Assembly (NCBI RefSeq): GCF_003432485.1
Contig: NZ_QVNQ01000002.1
Coordinates: forward strand, 124,001 to 188,000
DNA: 64,000 nucleotides
Reading direction: 5' to 3'
Source: Actinomadura spongiicola
GTDB taxonomy: Bacteria > Actinomycetota > Actinomycetes > Streptosporangiales > Streptosporangiaceae
The notes under the pieces: model-generated
Told to the model about the DNA's origin: nothing
What the model saw: the letters and a program-made list of their open reading frames with translations, nothing else
Database searches by the model: none
Part shown: piece by piece, positions 26,683 through 34,553 of the stretch
Layout: each line of letters begins with the position of its first letter
Numbering within the stretch: the first letter of the stretch is position 1
Position numbers and translations under genes: made by a program

Positions 26683-26732
26683 GCCCAACCACTTGGCGCC
26701 CAACTTCGTTGTCTGGCGCCAAGTGGTTGGGC
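26683..26732. terminator. Perfect 18-bp inverted repeat between convergent units
   Basis: GCCCAACCACTTGGCGCC (26683-26700) is exactly complementary to 26715-26732, with a 14-nt loop. It lies between the end of the rightward glycopolymer operon and the end of the leftward lipoprotein gene, so a bidirectional terminator is the simplest reading. There is no T run, and the arm length would also fit the terminal repeat of a lost mobile element. Confidence 0.65.
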
Positions 26733-26764
26733 AATGGGGCATACTGTCGATGTATTCCGATACG

Positions 26765-27313
26765 CTATGCTCGCGAGAGCTTATTCATCTCGGTTGCGGC
26801 GATCCGTTTCGGAAGTGCGGGTTCCCCTGCGCCCGCAAATGTGTATCCCCCTGTCCCGTCCTTTTTGAAGATGCCTTGAGAGCCGGTGATGATGTAGCGT
26901 CCCGTATTATCTCCCGGCGTCAGGTGGAAGGGCTTCACGTAGAGCAAGTACTCCTGTCCGTGCTGGAGGATCTGTGAAGTATCGTGGAGCGCCATTCCGG
27001 CCTGTCCTATCTGAAGGACAGAGATGTTCTTCGCTGGGAGACTTCCCCAGAGTTTGCTACTCACCCGGACTGAAGTTGTCGTTGCGGGAATCTGGTTGAT
27101 TTTCTGGACCGTTGAGGCTCCGGCTGTACCGCGGATGATCGCGGTGCTGTCACCTCTCAACTCGGCTAAGGAATTGTAGTCCTTGACGCGGCTGGCATGG
27201 AGGGTGGATGTGGCTTTTTCATGACCGGAGTTCGTTGCCGAGTCGACTGCCGCTGTGCCGCATCCGGACAGAAGGACGACCGAGGCACTGGCCAGGGTGA
27301 TGAACTTGCGCAT
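26765..27313 (-). CDS. Putative lipoprotein, 182 residues
   Basis: The product starts MRKFITLASASVVLLSGCGT, a clear lipoprotein signal with the lipobox LSGC, so Cys18 should be lipidated and the protein anchored outside the membrane. The rest (residues 30-182) has a beta-rich look, with TAIIRGTAGASTVQKINQ, VRVSSKLWGSL, HGQEYLLYVKPFHLTPGD and GRYIITGSQGIF. I do not recognise the family, though the layout resembles small secreted domains that follow metalloproteases in actinomycetes. It lies 22 bp downstream of the metalloprotease gene on the same strand. Base composition is visibly lower in GC than the flanking glycosyltransferase genes, suggesting separate origin. Confidence 0.7.
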   Translation of the reverse strand: MRKFITLASASVVLLSGCGTAAVDSATNSGHEKATSTLHASRVKDYNSLAELRGDSTAIIRGTAGASTVQKINQIPATTTSVRVSSKLWGSLPAKNISVLQIGQAGMALHDTSQILQHGQEYLLYVKPFHLTPGDNTGRYIITGSQGIFKKDGTGGYTFAGAGEPALPKRIAATEMNKLSRA

Positions 27314-27335
27314 GGATGCTCCGCTTCGAGAGATG

Positions 27336-27935
27336 TCAGTAGAGGGAGTTGGCGCCGTTGATGTCGTCGCCCCGCGGCTTGCTGATCCCGCATCTCTCCC
27401 AGCGGGTGTGGGTGGTTTCGATCATGAGCGGAATGGCGCGACACTCCCTGGCCGGGTCGCCGGCATGGGCGAGGCCGAGGGCATGGCCGACCTCATGCGA
27501 CATGACGCTCTTTTTCTTCTCTCCTGAGTAGTCGTCGGTCCAGTAGCGGTTCCACCACGCGACGACCGTTCGAGTCCAATGGCCATCCTTACACGAGTTG
27601 GTAGTCGGGTCATTCTGGTTGGGGTCGAGTGCTATTCCATCGAACTCTGTGTTCCCGAAGTTTCCATCCGTCACCTTGAGGTTGGCGCGGTCGTCCGACT
27701 TTCTGAAGTTGAATTGCGTCGAGGTCGAGTTCCAGTCCTCTATGGACCAGTCGGCGGGGTTGGAGTACTCGTGTCGGGTGGTGAGGTTGCTCCACCTCAG
27801 GTTGTTACCGCCACCGGCGTAGCTACAGCCCAGGAGTTTGTAGGCGTTGGCGGCCGGTGCCAGGGCGATGAACGCCCCGATGGTCAGTAACGTCGCGATG
27901 GTAGCGCTGATGAATCCGTGAACTCGACGGATCAA
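27336..27935 (-). CDS. Secreted matrixin-like zinc metalloprotease
   Basis: The product is 199 residues from the TTG at 27935, chosen because AAGGGA lies 6 nt upstream and the signal peptide begins there (open frame to 27992). The signal covers about residues 1-32 and ends PAANA. The catalytic zinc motif is MSHEVGHALGLAHAGD (HExxHxxGxxH) near residue 150. A Met downstream in AIPLMIETT could be the Met-turn. It should be a small secreted metzincin. The partner lipoprotein follows directly. GC content is lower than in the surrounding locus. Confidence 0.8.
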   Translation of the reverse strand: MIRRVHGFISATIATLLTIGAFIALAPAANAYKLLGCSYAGGGNNLRWSNLTTRHEYSNPADWSIEDWNSTSTQFNFRKSDDRANLKVTDGNFGNTEFDGIALDPNQNDPTTNSCKDGHWTRTVVAWWNRYWTDDYSGEKKKSVMSHEVGHALGLAHAGDPARECRAIPLMIETTHTRWERCGISKPRGDDINGANSLY

Positions 27936-28293
27936 TGGAAGTCCCTTCGCTCGTATCGGAATGCGAGGTGAGTCGATGGTGCAACAAGGCATGATCTTGA
28001 CACAAGTATTGACATTGCAGGTTCATCGTGTTATGGCCTTATCTAAAAGGCGAACCTTGTGTACTTGCCTTAGGGGGAGTGCACGAGTAAGAACGGCAGT
28101 CAGGTGACTCGGCAATCCGAAGCGCAACGGAGCGACTAGTGGCCAGAAGCGGCCAATGTGGAAGGATTCTGGGGCGAGGGATCAGGAGCCTCGCATGAGA
28201 GCCGGGGTTCGCAGCGGGATCAGCGTAAGGCAGAGCGGGATCTTTCTCCCGTCAATGGGCCCGGCGCCTGCTGGAAGACAGGGCGATCGACGT
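27936..28293. other. Lower-GC non-coding stretch between the metalloprotease and acetyltransferase genes
   Basis: About 360 bp with no supported gene. The promoter for the leftward metalloprotease should be here. On the plus strand TTGACA (28013-28018) and TATGGC 17 bp later look promoter-like, but no gene follows. The region 28080-28290 reads like unmatched debris, and I see no recognisable transposase. Confidence 0.4.
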
Positions 28294-28908
28294 TCAGCCC
28301 GCTGTCTCCGTGAGGATGGCGGCGGAACCGGTGGGAGAAAGGGTTTCGATATAGGTGCTGCCTGTCCGCGGGCATTCCCAGACGCCGTCCGGGCGCTGGG
28401 TCAGGCGGGCCCCGGCGCGGCCGACCCAGCCGATGTGGCGGGCGGGGACGCCCGCGACCAGCGCGAAGTCGGGGACGTCGCGGGTCACCACCGCGCCCGC
28501 GGCGACCATCGCCCAGCGTCCGATCCGCACGGGCGCGACGCAGACGCTGCGGGCGCCGAGGGAGGCGCCCTCGGCGACGTGCACGCCGACCGCGTCCCAG
28601 TCGCCGCCGCGCTTCAGCTTGCCGTCCGGGTCGACGGACCGCGGCTCCCGGTCGTTGGTGAGGACGACGGCGGGGCCGACGAACACGCCGTCCTCCAGCA
28701 CGGCGGGCTCGTAGACGAGGGCGTGGTTCTGAAGTTTGACGTTGTCACCGATCCGCACCCCCGCGCCGACGTAGGCGCCGCGTCCCACGATGCAGCCGGT
28801 GCCGAGCCGGGCGTTCTCACGGACCTGGGCGAGGTCCCACACGGTCGTTCCGTCGCCGAGCTTCGCGGACGGGTCCACCTGAGCGCTCGGGAGGATGCGG
28901 TGCGTCAT
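28294..28908 (-). CDS. Left-handed beta-helix acetyltransferase (WbpD-like)
   Basis: The product is 204 residues built from hexapeptide repeats (for example ARLGTGCIVGRGAYVGAGVRIGDNVKLQNHALV), with the catalytic-type His in QNHALVYEPAVLED. AGAVVTRDVPDFALVAGVPARHIGWV is the usual C-terminal end of the beta helix, followed by a short tail. In the diacetamido-uronic acid route a WbpD-like enzyme acetylates the 3-amino group of UDP-GlcNAc(3NH2)A with acetyl-CoA. With the aminotransferase, oxidoreductase and dehydrogenase of the plus arm it completes that route. Substrate is inferred from context; other N-acetyltransferases for 3- or 4-amino sugars look similar. Confidence 0.85.
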   Translation of the reverse strand: MTHRILPSAQVDPSAKLGDGTTVWDLAQVRENARLGTGCIVGRGAYVGAGVRIGDNVKLQNHALVYEPAVLEDGVFVGPAVVLTNDREPRSVDPDGKLKRGGDWDAVGVHVAEGASLGARSVCVAPVRIGRWAMVAAGAVVTRDVPDFALVAGVPARHIGWVGRAGARLTQRPDGVWECPRTGSTYIETLSPTGSAAILTETAG

Positions 28909-28964
28909 TCACTGCCTTTCCAGGGCCATGCTCCATGGGCCGCCGGTTCGCGGCGTCCCGCCCA

Positions 28965-30929
28965 TTATCCCGATTTTTTGGACCGTCCCGGCCAAAGGCC
29001 CCGCAGCCGCCGCCTGAGCGGATCGGTGACGGAGACCGTCAGCCACTTCTCGTCCAGCCGCACGGACACGCGGCGCGGCGGCACCCGCGACACGGTCGCC
29101 GGACCCAGCGAGCCCGTCGCCTTCGGGAGCCGTACCCGGATGGGCTCTCCCACACCTTCGAGCTCGAAATGCGCCTTCCAGCGTCCGGGGCGGGCGCGAA
29201 CCAGGGACAGGTCGGCCTGAAGGTGAGCCGGGTCGGCGGGCTCCAGCGCGGCGCGGATGTCCGCGCCACCGTCGCGGGGATGGCGGAGGACGAGGTTCAT
29301 GGCCGGTGCGGGGCCCGATCCCAGCACGGCCGGTGCTCCGATCCGGACCCGCAGCCGGTTCTGGGGCGTCAGGCTCGCGTCCGCCTCGGGGAGGTCGGCG
29401 GCGTCGAGGTCACCGCCCAGCGCCAGGACCAGTGCCCCGCGTCCCCGTACCGGCAGGGCGCGGATGAGCCGCGCGCCGTCCGTCGGACGAGTGACGATCA
29501 CGAACGGGACCCGCATGTCCTTGGGCTTGACCACCGGGATCGTCCGCTCATGGCCCGCGATGGCCACTTCCACGCGAACCGTCCAGTGGCCGTCGGGCCA
29601 GCCCTCGGAGATGGGACGGAGTTCGGCGGTGTACGTCGTGGTCATGCCCTCGTCGGTACGTTCCGACGGGTCGCGCTCGCAGGGGATCCGGTGCTGGACG
29701 CCCTCGCCGTTCTCCACGATCAGGTGGACGTCGGGGGTGCCCTCGTCGGTTTTGAGGACCACGACGGTTCCGCTGATGAGGAGGGTCTCGTCCTGCCAGG
29801 CCGGGGGAGCGAGGTTATGCTGGACGGTCGGAGGCGCCTCGATCTCGTAACAGTCGTCCGGGACGCCGACGGCGGCGTCCCGGAAGAACGGGTACTTCTG
29901 GAAGCTTCGCCCCTCCTCCAAGTGGAGGCGCGGGCTTCCGTTGTCCCGGTGGAACCGCGCGAGCGTGTCGACCTCATCGGCGAGGTTGTGCAGCACGCAG
30001 TGGGCGAGCACCCGGCACAGGGGGACGAGGTCCCGCATCAGCTCGGGCGTGAGCCAGAGTTCCAGTAGTTCACGGCAGGAGGTATAGGTGATCTTGCGTT
30101 CGTCCTCGGGGGCGTCCGGGTACAGCCGCAGCAACCGGCCGAAGACCTCCAGGTTGAAGTACCGCCTGTGCAACTGGTCGCGGACCGGGCCCGGCTCGGC
30201 GAACCGCGCGGCCTGCTCCATCGCCTCGCTGATGATCGCGTAGACGTCGGCCGCGCCGGCGCCGCCGGTCTGGGTGCTGCTCGTCCCGTCCTCGCGGGCG
30301 GACCAGTAGTAGCAGTCGTAGTCCGCGAGGATGGATATCGCTCGGGCGCGCAGGTAGGCGCCGGCGGTGAAGAGCTGGTCCTCGTGGGCCAGGACACCTT
30401 CGGTGAACCGCAGTCCGGCGTCCTCGATCAGGGAACGGCGGAAGAGCTGGAGCGCCGCCATCGACATGCGCCCGAAGAGAGTGGAGCCGGGTTCGAGGAC
30501 GTGGGTGCGCTCGACCGTCTCGTCGAAGACACGGGGCACCTTCCGGCCGCCGACCCCGATCTGCTTGCCGAGGACGATGTCGGTGTCGTTGCGTCGCGCC
30601 ATCGCGGTCATCCGCTCCAGCGCCTCGGGGCCGAGCCGGTCGTCGGCGTCCAGGAAGAAGACGAACTCCCCGGTCGCCACGTCCAGGCCCCGGTTGCGGG
30701 GCGCGCCCGCGCCACCCGAGTTCGCCTGGTGCAGCACCGTCAACTGCTCGTGGGCGAGCGCCAGCTCGTCCAGCAGTTCGGCGCTGCCGTCGGTCGAACC
30801 GTCGTCGACGGCGATCACTTCGATCCGCTCGGGGGGCAAGGACTGGGTGAACGCCGACTCCAGCGCCGTGGCTACCGTGTCCCGGCAGTTGTACACCGGG
30901 GTAATCACGCTGACCAGCGGTTTTGTCAT
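28965..30929 (-). CDS. Glycosyltransferase family 2 with long C-terminal beta domains (TarS-like paralogue)
   Basis: The product is 654 residues from the ATG at 30929 (open frame to 30986). The GT-A domain has VSVITPVYNCRDTV, VDDGSTDGSAELLD, LHQANSGGAGAPRNRGLD and FLDADDRLG as the metal site. The C-terminal 400 residues contain repeated beta-sandwich-like stretches. It is a clear paralogue of the plus-strand GT2 at 18187, sharing VDDGSTDGS and LHQANSGG, but about 120 residues longer. Next to a CDP-glycerol/ribitol phosphotransferase-like gene, the likely job is sugar decoration of a poly(polyol phosphate). Confidence 0.87.
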   Translation of the reverse strand: MTKPLVSVITPVYNCRDTVATALESAFTQSLPPERIEVIAVDDGSTDGSAELLDELALAHEQLTVLHQANSGGAGAPRNRGLDVATGEFVFFLDADDRLGPEALERMTAMARRNDTDIVLGKQIGVGGRKVPRVFDETVERTHVLEPGSTLFGRMSMAALQLFRRSLIEDAGLRFTEGVLAHEDQLFTAGAYLRARAISILADYDCYYWSAREDGTSSTQTGGAGAADVYAIISEAMEQAARFAEPGPVRDQLHRRYFNLEVFGRLLRLYPDAPEDERKITYTSCRELLELWLTPELMRDLVPLCRVLAHCVLHNLADEVDTLARFHRDNGSPRLHLEEGRSFQKYPFFRDAAVGVPDDCYEIEAPPTVQHNLAPPAWQDETLLISGTVVVLKTDEGTPDVHLIVENGEGVQHRIPCERDPSERTDEGMTTTYTAELRPISEGWPDGHWTVRVEVAIAGHERTIPVVKPKDMRVPFVIVTRPTDGARLIRALPVRGRGALVLALGGDLDAADLPEADASLTPQNRLRVRIGAPAVLGSGPAPAMNLVLRHPRDGGADIRAALEPADPAHLQADLSLVRARPGRWKAHFELEGVGEPIRVRLPKATGSLGPATVSRVPPRRVSVRLDEKWLTVSVTDPLRRRLRGLWPGRSKKSG

Positions 30930-30987
30930 GGGGGCCTCGGCAGGGTCAGGGCGGGTAACGGTGGTCCGTCGGCCACCAACCGACACC

Positions 30988-32784
30988 TTATGCCGGGTCG
31001 GGCACCCGCGGAGTTGGTAGCGCGTACTTCCTTGATCGTGGACCCGCTTCGGCGAGCGTGTCGACGGCCGTGGCGAACCGGGTCATCGCGTCCGGCTCCG
31101 CCGGGCCCAGCAGGTAGTCGCGGAGCTCGACGCGGTCGCCGGCGAGCGGGTCACGGCCGGGCGTCGTCGCGACCGCGAGGATGTCGGCCAGTTCGGCGCA
31201 GCCGGGGCCGAGCAGGTACGCGGCGGACGCCGACGGGAAGTCGGCGCGGAACCGCGCGTCGTCCACCCCGTGCGGGTTGGTGACCACGTACGGCTTCAGG
31301 CTCGGCATGTAGTCGGAGATCACGCTGGAGATGTCGGTGATCAGCATGTCGGACCGGTTGAAGCAGTCGTGCAGGGACGCCTCGGCCCCCGTGACGACCC
31401 GGTGCCCGCCGCCCGCCTGGTTCGCCTGCTCGATCATCGCGACGATCCGCCGGTGCGCGGCCGCGGCGGCCGCCATGCGCGTTCCGGTGTACGGGTGCGG
31501 GCGGTAGATGACGCGGAGTCCAGGGCCCTGCGCCAGCAGCGCGCCGATGATCTTCTCGCCCATCGGGAGCAGCGAGCAGTAGCTGTGGTCGCTGTCCCAG
31601 CCCTCCCAGGTCGGCGCGTACAGGACGGTCGGCACCTCGTTGCCGGTCGGCCCCTCGGTGATGCCCGCGAGCTGCGGGCGTCCGACCTCGACGATGGCCT
31701 CGTCGCGCACGCCCGCCTCGGAGTTGCGGTAGCGGTCGCGGCCCGCCGGGCCCGCGACCCACACCTCGTCGAACACCTTGCTGACCGGGTTGGAGCTGGA
31801 GTCCTTGTCGCTGTCCCCGTGCCCGACGAACACGTGCTTGATGTCCGGCTCGCGGAGCAGGTGGAGGTTCTTGCCGGTGTTGCCGGTGTACAGGGCGACC
31901 CGGACGGTGGTCCAGTCGAAGTTCATCATGTCCTCGGCCCGGGAGACGCACACGATCGGCAGCCGGGTGGGGGCGAGCGCGGCCACGACCTCCGGCGACC
32001 GGACGAGGACCATCGCCTTGCGGTCGAGGCGCTCCAGGGTCTCCAGCCACATGTTGCCCTGGTAGGCGTTCACGGCCGTGCCGGTGAAGTACAGGACGAC
32101 CTCGGGCCCGTACTCGCTCACGCGGCGCTGGACGTCCCGTCCGACGCGCCTGCCGTTGAGCAGGCGGCGCATCTGCTTCAGCCTCGGCGTCTGCCAGCCG
32201 ACGGAGCCCAGCATCGCGGCGGCGGCGAGCGCCAGCCCGGCGACCAGCAGCGCGGGGACGTCCACCAGCAGCCCGACGGCGCCGACCAGGACGGGAAGGG
32301 CGTCGGCGTACCCCTCGACCAGGGCGACCAGCCGGACATGCCAGGCGGGCTCGGCCTTCGGGTAGGCGGGTTCGCCCGCGCCGAGGTTGCGGGTGGCGTA
32401 CGGGAGGGAGTTGCCGCGGCGCAGCACGGTCGCGCCGATCAACGTTCCGGCGCGCAGCCAGTCGAGGGCGAACAGGCCGATGGCGGCGGTCGCGACCGTC
32501 GCGTCGCCGACGCCGCCGGCCTGGGCGAACAGGAGCACGAACGCGCCCTGCCGGATCAGGAGGCGCGCGCCGGCGCCCAGCTCACCCCAGCGCAGCGGCC
32601 GGTCGGCCTCCGCGAACAGGCGGAAGACGGTCGGCTCGGCCAGGTACGTCGCGACCGCGGCGGCCAGGAACCAGCCGGGGGATCCCGCCACGGCCGCCAC
32701 GATCAGCAGCACGAGCGTGACGGGCAGGGACAACACCGTGGACAGCCGCAAGGGCTTCGAGTACCGGGTGACGGGACGCCGCAC
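30988..32784 (-). CDS. CDP-glycerol/CDP-ribitol phosphotransferase family protein with N-terminal membrane region
   Basis: The product is 598 residues. The first 210 residues hold about five hydrophobic segments (LSTVLSLPVTLVLLIVAAVAG; ALPVLVGAVGLLVDVPALLV and others). The C-terminal part, from about 240, matches the TagB/TagF-type GT-B fold: VVLYFTGTAVNAYQ, the conserved VFVGHGDSDKDSSSNP turn, VLYAPTWEGW, VIYRPHPYTG and the donor-site motif LITDISSVISDYMPSLKP. Such enzymes move glycerol- or ribitol-phosphate from CDP-polyol onto a growing teichoic acid at the inner membrane face. The GTG at 32784 is chosen for its GGAGGT site; an open frame runs to 32910. The CDP-ribitol synthase gene upstream suggests ribitol as the polyol. 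Confidence 0.88.
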   Translation of the reverse strand: MRRPVTRYSKPLRLSTVLSLPVTLVLLIVAAVAGSPGWFLAAAVATYLAEPTVFRLFAEADRPLRWGELGAGARLLIRQGAFVLLFAQAGGVGDATVATAAIGLFALDWLRAGTLIGATVLRRGNSLPYATRNLGAGEPAYPKAEPAWHVRLVALVEGYADALPVLVGAVGLLVDVPALLVAGLALAAAAMLGSVGWQTPRLKQMRRLLNGRRVGRDVQRRVSEYGPEVVLYFTGTAVNAYQGNMWLETLERLDRKAMVLVRSPEVVAALAPTRLPIVCVSRAEDMMNFDWTTVRVALYTGNTGKNLHLLREPDIKHVFVGHGDSDKDSSSNPVSKVFDEVWVAGPAGRDRYRNSEAGVRDEAIVEVGRPQLAGITEGPTGNEVPTVLYAPTWEGWDSDHSYCSLLPMGEKIIGALLAQGPGLRVIYRPHPYTGTRMAAAAAAHRRIVAMIEQANQAGGGHRVVTGAEASLHDCFNRSDMLITDISSVISDYMPSLKPYVVTNPHGVDDARFRADFPSASAAYLLGPGCAELADILAVATTPGRDPLAGDRVELRDYLLGPAEPDAMTRFATAVDTLAEAGPRSRKYALPTPRVPDPA

Positions 32785-32893
32785 GGTACACCTCCATCTG
32801 GTCAGCGCGGCCCGGGGGGGCGGCGATGAGGGGTCGGGGCATCCGCCCGCGGGGGCGACGGATGCGCGGGGGGACAGGGGACGGCGGGGGCCG

Positions 32894-34312
32894 TCAGCTG
32901 GTGCGGCCACCGGTGAGGGGGTCTTCGCGACGGACGTCGATGACCTGGCCGGTCAGGCCGGACAGCAGGACGTTCAGGGACGTCCGCGCGACCTGGTCGG
33001 CGCTGAGCAGGGTGTGCGGGGGCTCCTGCCCGAACGCCTGCGTGCGCATGGGGGTGCTGGTCCGCTCGGGGTTGATGCAGTTGATGCGCACCCCGTCGGC
33101 CGACCACTCGTCGGCGAGGGCCTGCGTGAGGTTCACGGTCGCGGCCTTCGCCGACGAGTACAGGCTGTACTCGGCGCGCCCGCGGGTGTAGGAGCTGGAC
33201 GTGTAGAGCAGCAGGTGCCCGCCGGTCTTGGCGAGGTAGGGGAACGCGGCGCGGGCGATGTGGATGGGAGCGAGGTAGTTGACCCGCAGCGCCTCCTCGA
33301 TCGCCTCCGGGTCGATGGCGTCGAGCCGCCCGATCCGCAGCACGCCCGCCGTGTTGACGACGAAGTCGATGCGGCCGGTCGCCGAGTACGCCTGCGCCAG
33401 CGCGGCGGCGACGTCGTCGGGACGCTCGGCGTGGGTGCGGGTGGCGCCGCGGCTGTAGCCGAAGACGCGGGCGCCGAACCGCTGGGCGAGGTCCGCGAGG
33501 GCGGCGCCGATGCCCTGGCTCGCGCCGAACACGACCATGGTCTTTCCGGCGAGCGCGCCGGCGTACTCGTCCTCGGTCAGGTCGGGGGCGTCGGACGAGG
33601 CGAGCTGGAACAGCTTGTCCGCGACGAACATGTCGACCGGTTCGGTGACCTTCATGTTGTGCTCGTCGCCGGGGACGACGTAGATCGGGGTGCCGGGCAG
33701 GTACCGCAGCACGACCGAGCAGTCGTCGGTGGCCTCGAAGTTCTCGTCCCGCCACGCCTTCTCGTAGGCGTCGCGGATGGTGGCGAGCCGGAAGCCCTGC
33801 GGGGTCTGCCCGCGCCGCAGGTTCGCCCGGCGCGGCACGTCCACGATGACGTCCTCGTCGACCTGGATGATCGTGTCGGCGGACGGGATGGCGACGTCGA
33901 CGGCGCGGTGCTCGCGGAGCGCGGTCACGCAGTCGCGGATGATCCGCTGGGACAGCAGCGGGCGCACCGCGTCGTGGAACAGCACGTTGGTGGTCTCGGC
34001 GGGGTGGTCGGCGAGCGCGTCGAGCGCGAGCTGCGTTGTAGCGTTCCTGGACGTGCCACCGGGCAGGACGGCGGTGACCTTCGTGCAGCCGGCCTTCTTC
34101 ACGCAGTCGGCGGCGTCGTTCAGGAAGCCGGGGTTCATCAGGACGAAGATCTCGTCGATGTCGGGCGACTCCTCGAAGACGCCCAGGGTGTGCTCCAGGA
34201 TCGTCTTACCCGCGATCTTGAGCAACTGCTTGGGGGTGCTGAGGCCCATTCGCTGCCCGCTGCCACCCGCCAGGATGACGGCAACGGTGCGATGTCCGCC
34301 CTGCGGCGCCAT
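32894..34312 (-). CDS. Bifunctional cytidylyltransferase / SDR reductase (Bcs1/Acs1-like CDP-ribitol synthase)
   Basis: The product is 472 residues. Residues 1-235 form an IspD-like nucleotidyltransferase (VAVILAGGSGQRMGLSTPKQ, then FHDAVRPLLS, RGQTPQGFR and KVTEPVDMFVAD). Residues 255-470 are an SDR domain (VVFGASQGIGAALA, VNTAGVLRIG, and YSLYSSAKAA with the YxxxK motif). This fusion matches Haemophilus Bcs1/Acs1, which reduces ribulose-5-phosphate to ribitol-5-phosphate and activates it with CTP. It would supply CDP-ribitol for the phosphotransferase encoded next. The ATG at 34312 is used because no start with a better site exists downstream; an open frame continues to 34435. Confidence 0.9.
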   Translation of the reverse strand: MAPQGGHRTVAVILAGGSGQRMGLSTPKQLLKIAGKTILEHTLGVFEESPDIDEIFVLMNPGFLNDAADCVKKAGCTKVTAVLPGGTSRNATTQLALDALADHPAETTNVLFHDAVRPLLSQRIIRDCVTALREHRAVDVAIPSADTIIQVDEDVIVDVPRRANLRRGQTPQGFRLATIRDAYEKAWRDENFEATDDCSVVLRYLPGTPIYVVPGDEHNMKVTEPVDMFVADKLFQLASSDAPDLTEDEYAGALAGKTMVVFGASQGIGAALADLAQRFGARVFGYSRGATRTHAERPDDVAAALAQAYSATGRIDFVVNTAGVLRIGRLDAIDPEAIEEALRVNYLAPIHIARAAFPYLAKTGGHLLLYTSSSYTRGRAEYSLYSSAKAATVNLTQALADEWSADGVRINCINPERTSTPMRTQAFGQEPPHTLLSADQVARTSLNVLLSGLTGQVIDVRREDPLTGGRTS

Positions 34313-34553
34313 GACCAATCCGACCGTCCTTTTCCGTCCAGTGACCGGATTCGGCCACCTGGTGAAATATGGTTCAGTGTCCGGTGATCCATGGGAGCGT
34401 CGGGGCCTCGGCGCAGAGCAGGGCGATGGATGCACACGGGGATGAACTGCCGACTAACTGTACCCGGTCTGCTGGGTTATGTGAGGTTTTCAGCGATCTT
34501 GCAGCTCTTCGTGATCGGCGGGTGACCGGCGCGAACGATTGGTGACCCGATGG

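Noticed and set aside
28008..28043. TTGACA/TATGGC promoter-like pair on the plus strand
   Set aside because: No gene follows on that strand and the -10 is weak; probably chance in lower-GC DNA.
28156..29220. Plus-strand frame of 354 codons over the acetyltransferase gene
   Set aside because: The opposite strand has hexapeptide repeats and GT2 motifs; this frame is a shadow.
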